This document shows, piece by piece, positions 1 to 5,619 of a DNA stretch of 24,335 nt. The stretch is from JALZUV01 sp964654855 (GTDB lineage: Bacteria > Pseudomonadota > Alphaproteobacteria > Rickettsiales > JALZUV01). The stretch lies in NCBI GenBank assembly GCA_964654855.1, contig CAZZJS010000012.1, forward strand, positions 1 through 24,335. The letters run 5' to 3'. Under the pieces are notes generated by a model that saw only the letters and a list, made by a program, of their open reading frames with translations, searched no databases and had not been told where the DNA came from. Position 1 is the stretch's first letter. Every line of letters begins with the position of its first letter. A program made the position numbers and the translations under genes.

Positions 1-49
<49 letters not shown>

Positions 50-64
50 TCACCATATAATAAA

Positions 65-77
65 CCCTCTAGGAGGG
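65..77 (-). terminator. Small hairpin between the CNB-FHA gene and tRNA-fMet
   Basis: CCCTC-TAG-GAGGG forms a 5-bp stem, followed on the minus strand by TTTATTATA. It lies 50-60 bases after the stop of the CNB-FHA gene and just ahead of the tRNA. It could end the upstream transcript, but the stem is short. The TATTAT at 62-57 could instead be a -10 element for the tRNA. Confidence 0.25.
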
Positions 78-129
78 AGGAAAAGGTATAAGCGTTAAGC
101 TCGTACAGCGCAAGCCCTTAATTTTGAGA

Positions 130-900
130 TTATTCTGTTTCCCAGTTTATACAAAAACGATAAGGCGAGGCGGCATCGCCTGCGATAATCATATTATCAC
201 CTGGAGTAAGTGTGGCTGAATCACTCTCATACATTACCCCAATAGAGATATCATTCACAATTGTGCCAGTACGGCTACCGCGATCGACTACTTGAAGTCC
301 TCCAGCGCCTTTCTGTACACAAAAGTGGCTGCGAGAGAACGTATTTTCATCCGCGTCAGTAATTGCGAGATCGTTCATCTCAATGGTATCACCTAACCCG
401 CTATTGCCAGCAGAGCCTACACGGTAAGGAGTTTGGATCACAATTCCCTTACCCAGTTGTTCTTTTAAACGGTTAGATAGAGGAATAAGTGAGATACGTT
501 TCACCTCAGGTGGGGCATCGGTTGCCAATTGGAACTGACTTTGTTTACTCAATAAACGAGAGATTTTCTGATTTCCATCACGCAAGCGCTCCATAAGTGC
601 TTTGAGCATTTGAGAAACCTCTGAAGGGCTTTGCCCAAGCAGATGGTGCAATGCTTCACGCGAGATTTTCTTTACGACCACAGGACCATCGGCAGCAGCC
701 GAAGCAGAGCGAGAGACATCACTAATCAACCCCATTTCGCCAAAAAGCTCACCTACACCAAGATTAGACAACAGAACGGTTCCTTTTTCAGTACGTTTGA
801 AAATCTCAACGCTACCTTGGGATATAAGGTATGCAAAATCGCTTTCCTCACCTTCGCGGAAAATAATCTCACCATGTTGGAATGTCTGTTCTTCTAGCAT
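130..900 (-). CDS. Cyclic-nucleotide-binding and FHA domain protein
   Basis: This is a 256-residue soluble protein with two sensory domains and no obvious output domain. Residues about 8-95 form a cyclic-nucleotide-binding fold: the phosphate-binding cassette GELFGEMGLISDVSRSASAA (50-69) keeps the Gly-Glu and Arg-Ser that contact cAMP or cGMP in the CRP/PKA family. Residues about 155-225 match a forkhead-associated (phosphothreonine-binding) domain, with SRSHF (189-193) and DRGSRTGTIVND (206-217). The middle (about 95-150) looks like a helical linker. The likely role is to couple a nucleotide signal to recruitment of a phosphorylated partner; this is inferred from the domains. There is no helix-turn-helix, so it is not a CRP-type regulator. 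No clear Shine-Dalgarno precedes the ATG. It is flanked by tRNA genes and its partner is not visible here. Confidence 0.85.
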   Translation of the reverse strand: MLEEQTFQHGEIIFREGEESDFAYLISQGSVEIFKRTEKGTVLLSNLGVGELFGEMGLISDVSRSASAAADGPVVVKKISREALHHLLGQSPSEVSQMLKALMERLRDGNQKISRLLSKQSQFQLATDAPPEVKRISLIPLSNRLKEQLGKGIVIQTPYRVGSAGNSGLGDTIEMNDLAITDADENTFSRSHFCVQKGAGGLQVVDRGSRTGTIVNDISIGVMYESDSATLTPGDNMIIAGDAASPYRFCINWETE

Positions 901-967
901 ATTCAGAATATACTAGTGTTTTCTTAATAAAGCGTAAAATGAATCTAGCTATTTTATAAGAAAATAA

Positions 968-1045
968 TGGGGCGAGTGACCGGTTTCGAACCGGCGACCC
1001 CCAGAACCACAAACTGGTGCTCTAACCAACTGAGCTACACTCGCC
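968..1045 (-). tRNA. tRNA-His (GUG)
   Basis: A complete 78-base tRNA on the minus strand. The anticodon loop TTGTGGT gives anticodon GTG. Counting back from T8-A9, the acceptor stem has eight pairs: G-1 opposite C73, then seven pairs, followed by an encoded CCA (plus-strand TGG at 968-970). The T-arm is CCGGTTCGAAACCGG. The G-1:C73 pair is the classical histidine identity element, and here it is encoded in the genome. Confidence 0.96.
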
Positions 1046-1147
1046 GCATTGCGTGGTTTGATAGTAAGATTTTGTTCTAAGGTCAAGTACGAGGAATCGC
1101 TTCTTTATGTCTAAATGAAAAAACGTATGCTGCAGCGCGAAATAGGG

Positions 1148-1178
1148 TTGCACATGCCATAAGACAGTGCCATACAAT
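1148..1178 (+). promoter_or_regulatory. Possible glnB promoter
   Basis: TTGCAC (1148-1153) and TACAAT (1173-1178) resemble -35 and -10 elements with a long 19-base spacer, 45 bases ahead of the glnB start. No convincing sigma-54 TGGCAC-N5-TTGCA site was found, although glnB is often under nitrogen control. This call is tentative. Confidence 0.25.
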
Positions 1179-1222
1179 TATTCCGTAAAATTAATTCAAT
1201 CATACTACGGACTTTTGGCCTT

Positions 1223-1561
1223 ATGAAAAAAATCGAAGCCATTATCAAACCTTTCAAATTAGATGAAGTAAAAGAAGCACTTCAAGAAATTGGTTTACAG
1301 GGGATGACTGTTACCGAAGCAAAGGGTTTTGGGCGTCAAAAAGGGCATACAGAACTGTATCGTGGCGCTGAATATGTGGTAGATTTTTTACCTAAAGTGA
1401 AGCTTGAGCTTGTGGTAGAAGACAGCCAAGTCGAACGAACGGTTGAGGCAATTGTTTCCACCGCACAAACAGATAAAATTGGAGATGGCAAAATTTTTAT
1501 CACAGCCGTTGAAGATGCGGTGCGAATTCGTACAGGTGAGCGTGGCGATGATGCGCTCTAA
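1223..1561 (+). CDS. glnB: Nitrogen regulatory protein P-II
   Basis: This 112-residue protein has the standard P-II length and sequence. P-II trimers sense 2-oxoglutarate and ATP/ADP and control glutamine synthetase adenylylation and nitrogen gene expression. Tyr51 in the T-loop (RGAEYVVDF, 47-55) is the uridylylation site used by GlnD. The ATP-binding TEAKGFGRQKGH (31-42) and the C-terminal GDGKIFI / RIRTGERG segments are intact. It sits directly upstream of glnA with a hairpin between them, the classic glnBA arrangement. The neighbour favours GlnB over its paralogue GlnK, which usually pairs with amtB. Confidence 0.97.
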   Translation: MKKIEAIIKPFKLDEVKEALQEIGLQGMTVTEAKGFGRQKGHTELYRGAEYVVDFLPKVKLELVVEDSQVERTVEAIVSTAQTDKIGDGKIFITAVEDAVRIRTGERGDDAL

Positions 1562-1567
1562 GTAAAC

Positions 1568-1594
1568 AAGGCGGCTTTTGGTCGCCTTTTCTTT
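1568..1594 (+). terminator. Attenuator or terminator between glnB and glnA
   Basis: AAGGCGGC (1568-1575) pairs with GTCGCCTT (1581-1588), eight pairs including one G-U, around a TTTTG loop, followed by TTCTTT. It starts seven bases after the glnB stop and ends before the glnA ribosome-binding site. It probably allows partial readthrough so that glnA also depends on the glnB promoter. A separate glnA promoter cannot be excluded. Confidence 0.6.
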
Positions 1595-1623
1595 GAAAGA
1601 TAACCAACCAACTAGAGGATAAA

Positions 1624-3027
1624 ATGGGTAATAAGGTACTGGATTTAGTTAAAGAGCATGATGCACAATTTGTGGAGTTCCGTTTCACAGATCCAAAAGG
1701 GAAATGGCAACATACAGGCTATATCGCTTCGGAAGTAGATCAAGATTTGCTTGATGATGGCATTATGTTTGATGGTTCATCCGTAGCCGGATGGAAAAGC
1801 ATCAATGAATCAGATATGATTTTACAACCTGATGCTGACAGCGCTTTCCTTGATCCTTTCACAGCGCAAACGACGGTGGTCGTATTTTGTAGCATCGTAG
1901 AGCCAAGCACAGGCCAGAAATATGGCCGCGATCCTCGCGCAACAGCAGAACGTGCAGAAGCTTACTTGAAAAATTCTGGAGTAGGGAAAAAAGCGTTTTT
2001 CGGCCCTGAGCTAGAATTCTTCCTATTTGATGATGCTCGTTGGGATCTTTCTGCGGGTAGCAGCTTCCACGCGGTAGATTCAGAAGAAATGCCGAGCAAT
2101 AGCGGTACACCTTACGATATGGGTAATATGGGGCATCGTCCGCGCACGAAAGGTGGTTATTTCCCCGTAGCGCCTGTTGATTCACTTCAAGATATCCGTG
2201 CAGAGATGCTGCAAGTGCTTAATACAGTAGGCATTGAATCGATTCTCCACCATCACGAAGTAGCACCTGCTCAGTGTGAGTTAGGGACGAAGTTTGATAC
2301 ATTGGTGAAATGCGCCGATAACGTGCAGAAATATAAATATGTCGTGCATAATGTCGCGCATTCTTATGGCAAAACGGCAACTTTCATGCCGAAGCCTATT
2401 GCTGATGATAATGGCTCTGGTATGCATGTTCACCAATCTATATGGAAAGATGATAAGCCGCTCTTCGCCGGTAACGGTTATGCTGACCTGTCAGAAATGT
2501 GCTTGCACTATATTGGCGGGATCATCAAACACGCCAAAGCCCTTAACGCCTTCACAAACGCTTCTACCAACAGTTATAAGCGTTTAATTCCAGGCTTTGA
2601 AGCCCCAGTATTGCTCGCTTATAGCTCACGCAATCGTTCTGCTTCAATCCGTATTCCTTATGTTGCAAGTGCAAAGGCGAAACGTATTGAAACACGTTTC
2701 CCTGATCCAACGGCGAACCCTTACTTTGCCTTTAGTGCATTATTGATGGCTGGCCTTGATGGTATCGAAAACAAGATTCATCCTGGGGATGCAATGGATA
2801 AAAACCTTTATGACCTTCCAGCGGAAGAGTTAAAAGATATCCCGACGGTTGCCGGCTCTTTGCGTGAAGCACTTGAAGCTTTGGATAAAGATCGTGAATT
2901 CCTAAAACGTGGTGATGTGTTCAGCGATGATCAGATTGATGCCTATATCGAATTAAAAATGGAAGAAGTGTATCGCCTTGAGCATACGCCTTCACCTGTT
3001 GAATTTGATATGTATTACAGCGTTTAA
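1624..3027 (+). CDS. glnA: Type I glutamine synthetase
   Basis: This 467-residue enzyme catalyses ATP-dependent condensation of glutamate and ammonia to glutamine, normally as a dodecamer. The N-terminal beta-grasp segment contains DGSSVAGWKSINESDM. Metal and ATP motifs include GPELEFFLFD, NGSGMHVHQSIW and DPTANPY. Tyr396 in KNLYDLPAEE is the adenylylation site of the GSI-beta type, so activity is probably tuned by GlnE in response to P-II. Length matches the family (about 468). The start follows AGAGGA at a good distance. A strong terminator follows. The gene is intact with nothing unusual. Confidence 0.98.
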   Translation: MGNKVLDLVKEHDAQFVEFRFTDPKGKWQHTGYIASEVDQDLLDDGIMFDGSSVAGWKSINESDMILQPDADSAFLDPFTAQTTVVVFCSIVEPSTGQKYGRDPRATAERAEAYLKNSGVGKKAFFGPELEFFLFDDARWDLSAGSSFHAVDSEEMPSNSGTPYDMGNMGHRPRTKGGYFPVAPVDSLQDIRAEMLQVLNTVGIESILHHHEVAPAQCELGTKFDTLVKCADNVQKYKYVVHNVAHSYGKTATFMPKPIADDNGSGMHVHQSIWKDDKPLFAGNGYADLSEMCLHYIGGIIKHAKALNAFTNASTNSYKRLIPGFEAPVLLAYSSRNRSASIRIPYVASAKAKRIETRFPDPTANPYFAFSALLMAGLDGIENKIHPGDAMDKNLYDLPAEELKDIPTVAGSLREALEALDKDREFLKRGDVFSDDQIDAYIELKMEEVYRLEHTPSPVEFDMYYSV

Positions 3028-3046
3028 TCTGTATTGACATATACCA

Positions 3047-3086
3047 AGAAAAAGCCCGGAGAGATGGTTCTTTCCGGGCTTTTTCT
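3047..3086 (+). terminator. Rho-independent terminator after glnA
   Basis: AGAAAAAGCCCGGA (3047-3060) and TCCGGGCTTTTTCT (3073-3086) form a 14-bp stem with a 12-base loop. The A-rich and T-rich flanks make it bidirectional, so it could also stop the minus-strand membrane-protein transcript that ends at 3109. Confidence 0.92.
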
Positions 3087-3108
3087 ATATTAGCTTATGA
3101 AGAAGCAA

Positions 3109-3576
3109 CTAGCCCTTGCATAAGCCTCCTTTAAGGCAGCTCAATAGCAAACCTACTAATAAGCCCATAATGACGGTGCCAAAGCACCATGCAAGAGGGA
3201 TAGTCATCGTTTCAAACGGAAGCCATGCGTAAGATTGCAAGTCCCATAAACCAAGCAATAGCCCGATTACGATACCAAACTTAATACCCGTCACAGGGCA
3301 TTTACCCATGCAAGCTTTCGTTTTGGTATGACAGCAATAAAGCATTACCAAAACGAGCGATACCAGCGCCGTCATCAAATATGAGAAATCGAGATGCAAT
3401 GCCATCTCTTCAGCGCTACGCCACATATCGGCTGTCGCCTCATAATGCGGCTGCATAATTACGCCATGAAAGAGATATTGAAAGATTGAGATAAGAATAA
3501 ATACCGCAACAGTTGGCAATATAACACCCTTAAATAAACAGGGCTTCATTTCACAAATTTCGTCTTTTTTAGCCAT
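3109..3576 (-). CDS. Cysteine-rich four-helix membrane protein
   Basis: This is a 155-residue protein of unknown function. Hydrophobic segments at about 16-36, 64-81, 98-115 and 124-147 suggest four membrane helices. The lysine-rich N-terminus suggests a cytoplasmic start. The loop after helix 1 holds a HGVIMQPHYEAT...MWR segment, and I have an impression of similar HG...Y...T..LWR motifs in small uncharacterised membrane proteins, which I cannot verify. Nine cysteines are present: C8, C13, C81, C82, C89, C93, C131, C147 and C153. In this topology all but C131 fall on the cytoplasmic face, which would suit metal or redox chemistry. The ribosome-binding site AAAAGGAGA is strong but lies inside a hairpin. 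No partner gene is adjacent. Confidence 0.75.
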   Translation of the reverse strand: MAKKDEICEMKPCLFKGVILPTVAVFILISIFQYLFHGVIMQPHYEATADMWRSAEEMALHLDFSYLMTALVSLVLVMLYCCHTKTKACMGKCPVTGIKFGIVIGLLLGLWDLQSYAWLPFETMTIPLAWCFGTVIMGLLVGLLLSCLKGGLCKG

Positions 3577-3582
3577 AGAGGT

Positions 3583-3608
3583 CTCCTTTTAATTAGTTAC
3601 AAAAGGAG
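3583..3608 (-). promoter_or_regulatory. SD-sequestering leader hairpin
   Basis: On the minus strand CTCCTTTT (3608-3601) is followed by a 10-base loop and its exact complement AAAAGGAG (3590-3583), which is the Shine-Dalgarno of the membrane-protein gene starting at 3576. The 8-bp stem would mask ribosome binding when folded. An RNA thermometer or a ligand- or protein-controlled leader are both possible. Confidence 0.5.
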
Positions 3609-3622
3609 GCTAAGTCAGGGCC

Positions 3623-3631
3623 TGTGGATAA
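3623..3631 (-). promoter_or_regulatory. Perfect DnaA box TTATCCACA
   Basis: The minus strand reads TTATCCACA, the consensus strong DnaA box, preceded by TTGACT, which could be a -35 element. The 14-mer CTGTGGATAAGTCA (3622-3635) recurs between dnaA and dnaN. It could affect transcription of the neighbouring membrane-protein gene or be a chance match. Confidence 0.45.
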
Positions 3632-3671
3632 GTCAATCTAAATAGCTGAAAATACTTGCTTATTTGAAAAC

Positions 3672-3702
3672 TTTACAAGTGGCGAAGTTATATAACTACA
3701 AT
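3672..3702 (+). promoter_or_regulatory. Possible promoter of the small RNA candidate
   Basis: TTTACA (3672-3677) and TACAAT (3697-3702) each match five of six consensus bases, with a 19-base spacer. An alternative is TTGAAA at 3664 with TTATAT at 3688. Initiation near 3709 would give a transcript of about 130 bases ending at the hairpin at 3801-3843. Confidence 0.25.
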
Positions 3703-3708
3703 AAAGCG

Positions 3709-3843
3709 AATGTGACTAACATCAGCTCCCTTCCGGAACTTGATGCCAGCAGTTTCAATAACTGTCCTTAAGATTAGACCGAGAATCTTAAAAGAACACA
3801 CCTCCTACCTCTATGCATTTGCATATGTAGGAGGTTTTCTTTT
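3709..3843 (+). ncRNA. Candidate structured small RNA
   Basis: No credible protein gene lies on the plus strand here, yet several inverted repeats follow one another. CAGTT/AACTG (3750-3754, 3760-3764) has a 5-base loop. TTAAGATT/AATCTTAA (3768-3775, 3784-3791) has an 8-base loop. A final CCTCCTAC/GTAGGAGG stem (3801-3808, 3827-3834) carries an inner ATGC/GCAT and is followed by TTTTCTTTT. This layout is typical of a terminated small RNA. It does not match a known family that I recognise, and the 5' end is inferred only from promoter-like hexamers. Confidence 0.35.
3801..3843. terminator. Terminator between small RNA candidate and hemB
   Basis: CCTCCTAC and GTAGGAGG form an 8-bp stem with an inner ATGC/GCAT pairing. 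The plus-strand T tract (TTTTCTTTT) is the better one. On the minus strand the stem is followed by TGTGTTCTTTT, so it may also end the hemB transcript, whose stop is at 3860. Confidence 0.75.
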
Positions 3844-3859
3844 GCTTAAATTTTGGAAC

Positions 3860-4906
3860 TTATTCCCAAATTTTGCAATCGCCCATACTGTGTTGCATCA
3901 ACGTGCGAGCAATATCAACGGCGGCATAGGTGAAAATTCCGGTGGCGCCTGCGCGTTTAAAGGAAAGTAAATGCTCCATCATTACTGCATTTTCATTAAT
4001 CCAGCCTTTTTCTGCTGCTGCCTTGACCATCGCATATTCACCACTCACTTGATAGGCAAAGAGAGGAATAGAAAAATTCTCATGTACACGGCGGATTACG
4101 TCTAAATAAGGCAGCCCCGGCTTCACCATCACCATATCTGCGCCTTCTGCGATATCGAGAGAAATTTCTTTCAATGCCTCATCGCCATTAGCAGGGTCCA
4201 TCTGGTAAGCGCGCTTATTGGCTTTACCAAGATTTTCCGATGAACCAACCGCATCACGGAAGGGGCCGTAACAACTAGAAGCATATTTAGCGCCGTAAGA
4301 AAGGATACTTACATGATCAAAGCCTGCCTCATCTAAGGCAGCACGAATATACCCAACACGACCATCCATCATATCAGACGGTGCAACAATATCGGCACCG
4401 GCTTTAGCTTGTGCAATGGCTTGTTTGGCGAGTACTTCTAATGTTGAATCATTATCTACTTTATCATCAATTACCAAACCATCTTGACCGTGGCTGGTAT
4501 AAGGATCGAGCGCGACATCGCTAATGATGCCAATATTAGGAATAGCTTTCTTGATGGCCTTAATTGCACGACACATGAGGTTTTCTGGATTATAACTCTC
4601 CGCCGCATCATCCGTTTTTACCTCTTGTGGAACAACAGGAAATAAGGCGATGGCGGGAATACCTAGCGCGCGGGCTTCTGTGATTTGCGGGATGAGTTCG
4701 TCAATAGTGGAACGAACAACACCAGGCATAGATTCAACTTTGGTACGTGTTTTTTCGCCTTCTTGCACGAAAACCGGCCAGACGAGATCATGTACTGTAA
4801 GGTGGTTTTCAGCAACGAGTGCGCGTGTCCATGCATGCTGGCGATTACGGCGCATACGAACTTCAGGAAATTGCCCTTGGCGGCGATTGTATTTTTGAGT
4901 GCTCAT
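3860..4906 (-). CDS. hemB: Delta-aminolevulinic acid dehydratase (porphobilinogen synthase)
   Basis: This 348-residue enzyme condenses two 5-aminolevulinate molecules to porphobilinogen, the first common step of tetrapyrrole synthesis. The Schiff-base lysines are K207 (SYGAKYAS) and K262 (MVMVKPG). The metal segment DVALDPYTSHGQDG (130-143) has the Ala/Asp pattern of magnesium-type enzymes instead of the zinc-binding cysteine triad. Length is normal. The ATG lies two bases after the stop of the upstream esterase gene and has no clear Shine-Dalgarno, so translation is probably coupled. The putative terminator at 3801 follows. Confidence 0.97.
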   Translation of the reverse strand: MSTQKYNRRQGQFPEVRMRRNRQHAWTRALVAENHLTVHDLVWPVFVQEGEKTRTKVESMPGVVRSTIDELIPQITEARALGIPAIALFPVVPQEVKTDDAAESYNPENLMCRAIKAIKKAIPNIGIISDVALDPYTSHGQDGLVIDDKVDNDSTLEVLAKQAIAQAKAGADIVAPSDMMDGRVGYIRAALDEAGFDHVSILSYGAKYASSCYGPFRDAVGSSENLGKANKRAYQMDPANGDEALKEISLDIAEGADMVMVKPGLPYLDVIRRVHENFSIPLFAYQVSGEYAMVKAAAEKGWINENAVMMEHLLSFKRAGATGIFTYAAVDIARTLMQHSMGDCKIWE

Positions 4907-4908
4907 AA

Positions 4909-5556
4909 TTAGATGAGGTGTTTTTGCAGGAATTTAGTAGCAATGTCTACCCCTTGAGGGTCAATGCCATGTGGTAACCCTGGGCGAGTATGTGTTTCGA
5001 CAGAAACGTCAGCCGCTTTTAGTGCACGTTCCGCAATTTCCATAGCTTGAAAGGGGACAACAGGATCGGTACCCCCATGAATGAGACAGATGGGTGGCTT
5101 GGCTTTTACTTCACGCGGTAATTTAGCGGCAGCAACCATCGCGCCAGAGAATCCAACAATAGCGGCCACAGCATCGTCACGACGAAGCGCAGTGTAAAGC
5201 GACGTCATCGTCCCTTGAGAAAAACCAACAAGGGCAAGCTTATCGATGGTGAGGTTGTATTCCTTCAGCATCGCATCAATATAGGCATTGAGCAGCGGCT
5301 CAGCAGTTTTAACTTCACGTTCCAAATCTTCCTCGGCACGGCTCTGTAAGCTGAACCACTGACGGCCATAAGGTGCCATATCGCAAGGGAAGGGAGCATC
5401 AGGTGACACAAAGGTAGTATCGGGTAGTTTATCTACCATTTCATCGGCGAGGCCAATCAAGTCTTGTCCATCTGCCCCTAAACCATGGGCAAAAATCACA
5501 AGGCGTTTTGTTTCACCAGAAGGAGCGGGATAGGTATAGGTGTTTAAATCTGTCAT
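4909..5556 (-). CDS. Alpha/beta hydrolase, phospholipase/carboxylesterase family
   Basis: This 215-residue protein belongs to the small carboxylesterase/acyl-protein-thioesterase-like hydrolases. The nucleophile is Ser113 in GFSQG (111-115), the acid is Asp164 in HGGTDPVVP and the base is His196 in LPHGID. The oxyanion region is FAHGLGADGQDL (22-33). No signal peptide is seen, so it should be cytoplasmic. The physiological substrate cannot be read from sequence. It is the first gene of a two-gene unit with hemB, and the close packing looks like operon economy rather than a shared pathway. Confidence 0.9.
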   Translation of the reverse strand: MTDLNTYTYPAPSGETKRLVIFAHGLGADGQDLIGLADEMVDKLPDTTFVSPDAPFPCDMAPYGRQWFSLQSRAEEDLEREVKTAEPLLNAYIDAMLKEYNLTIDKLALVGFSQGTMTSLYTALRRDDAVAAIVGFSGAMVAAAKLPREVKAKPPICLIHGGTDPVVPFQAMEIAERALKAADVSVETHTRPGLPHGIDPQGVDIATKFLQKHLI

Positions 5557-5584
5557 GGGAGGGTCATATCAAGCCCTTAAAGAA

Positions 5585-5612
5585 TTGCAAACAAAAGCCG
5601 TAGCGATATGCT
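5585..5612 (+). promoter_or_regulatory. Possible polA promoter
   Basis: TTGCAA (5585-5590) and TATGCT (5607-5612) are separated by 16 bases in the short divergent gap before polA. The -10 ends seven bases before the ATG at 5620, which would give a leaderless mRNA. Tentative. Confidence 0.25.
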
Positions 5613-5619
5613 GCGCGCT

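Noticed and set aside
631..897. Plus-strand 88-codon ORF opposite the CNB-FHA gene
   Set aside because: It is antisense to a well-supported domain-bearing gene and has no motif of its own.
1100..1222. Sigma-54 promoter for glnB
   Set aside because: Expected from nitrogen control, but no GG-N10-GC pattern with the right flanks was found.
3740..3970. Plus-strand 76-codon ORF near the hemB end
   Set aside because: It runs through hairpins and into the antisense of hemB, with no ribosome-binding site or protein-like motif.
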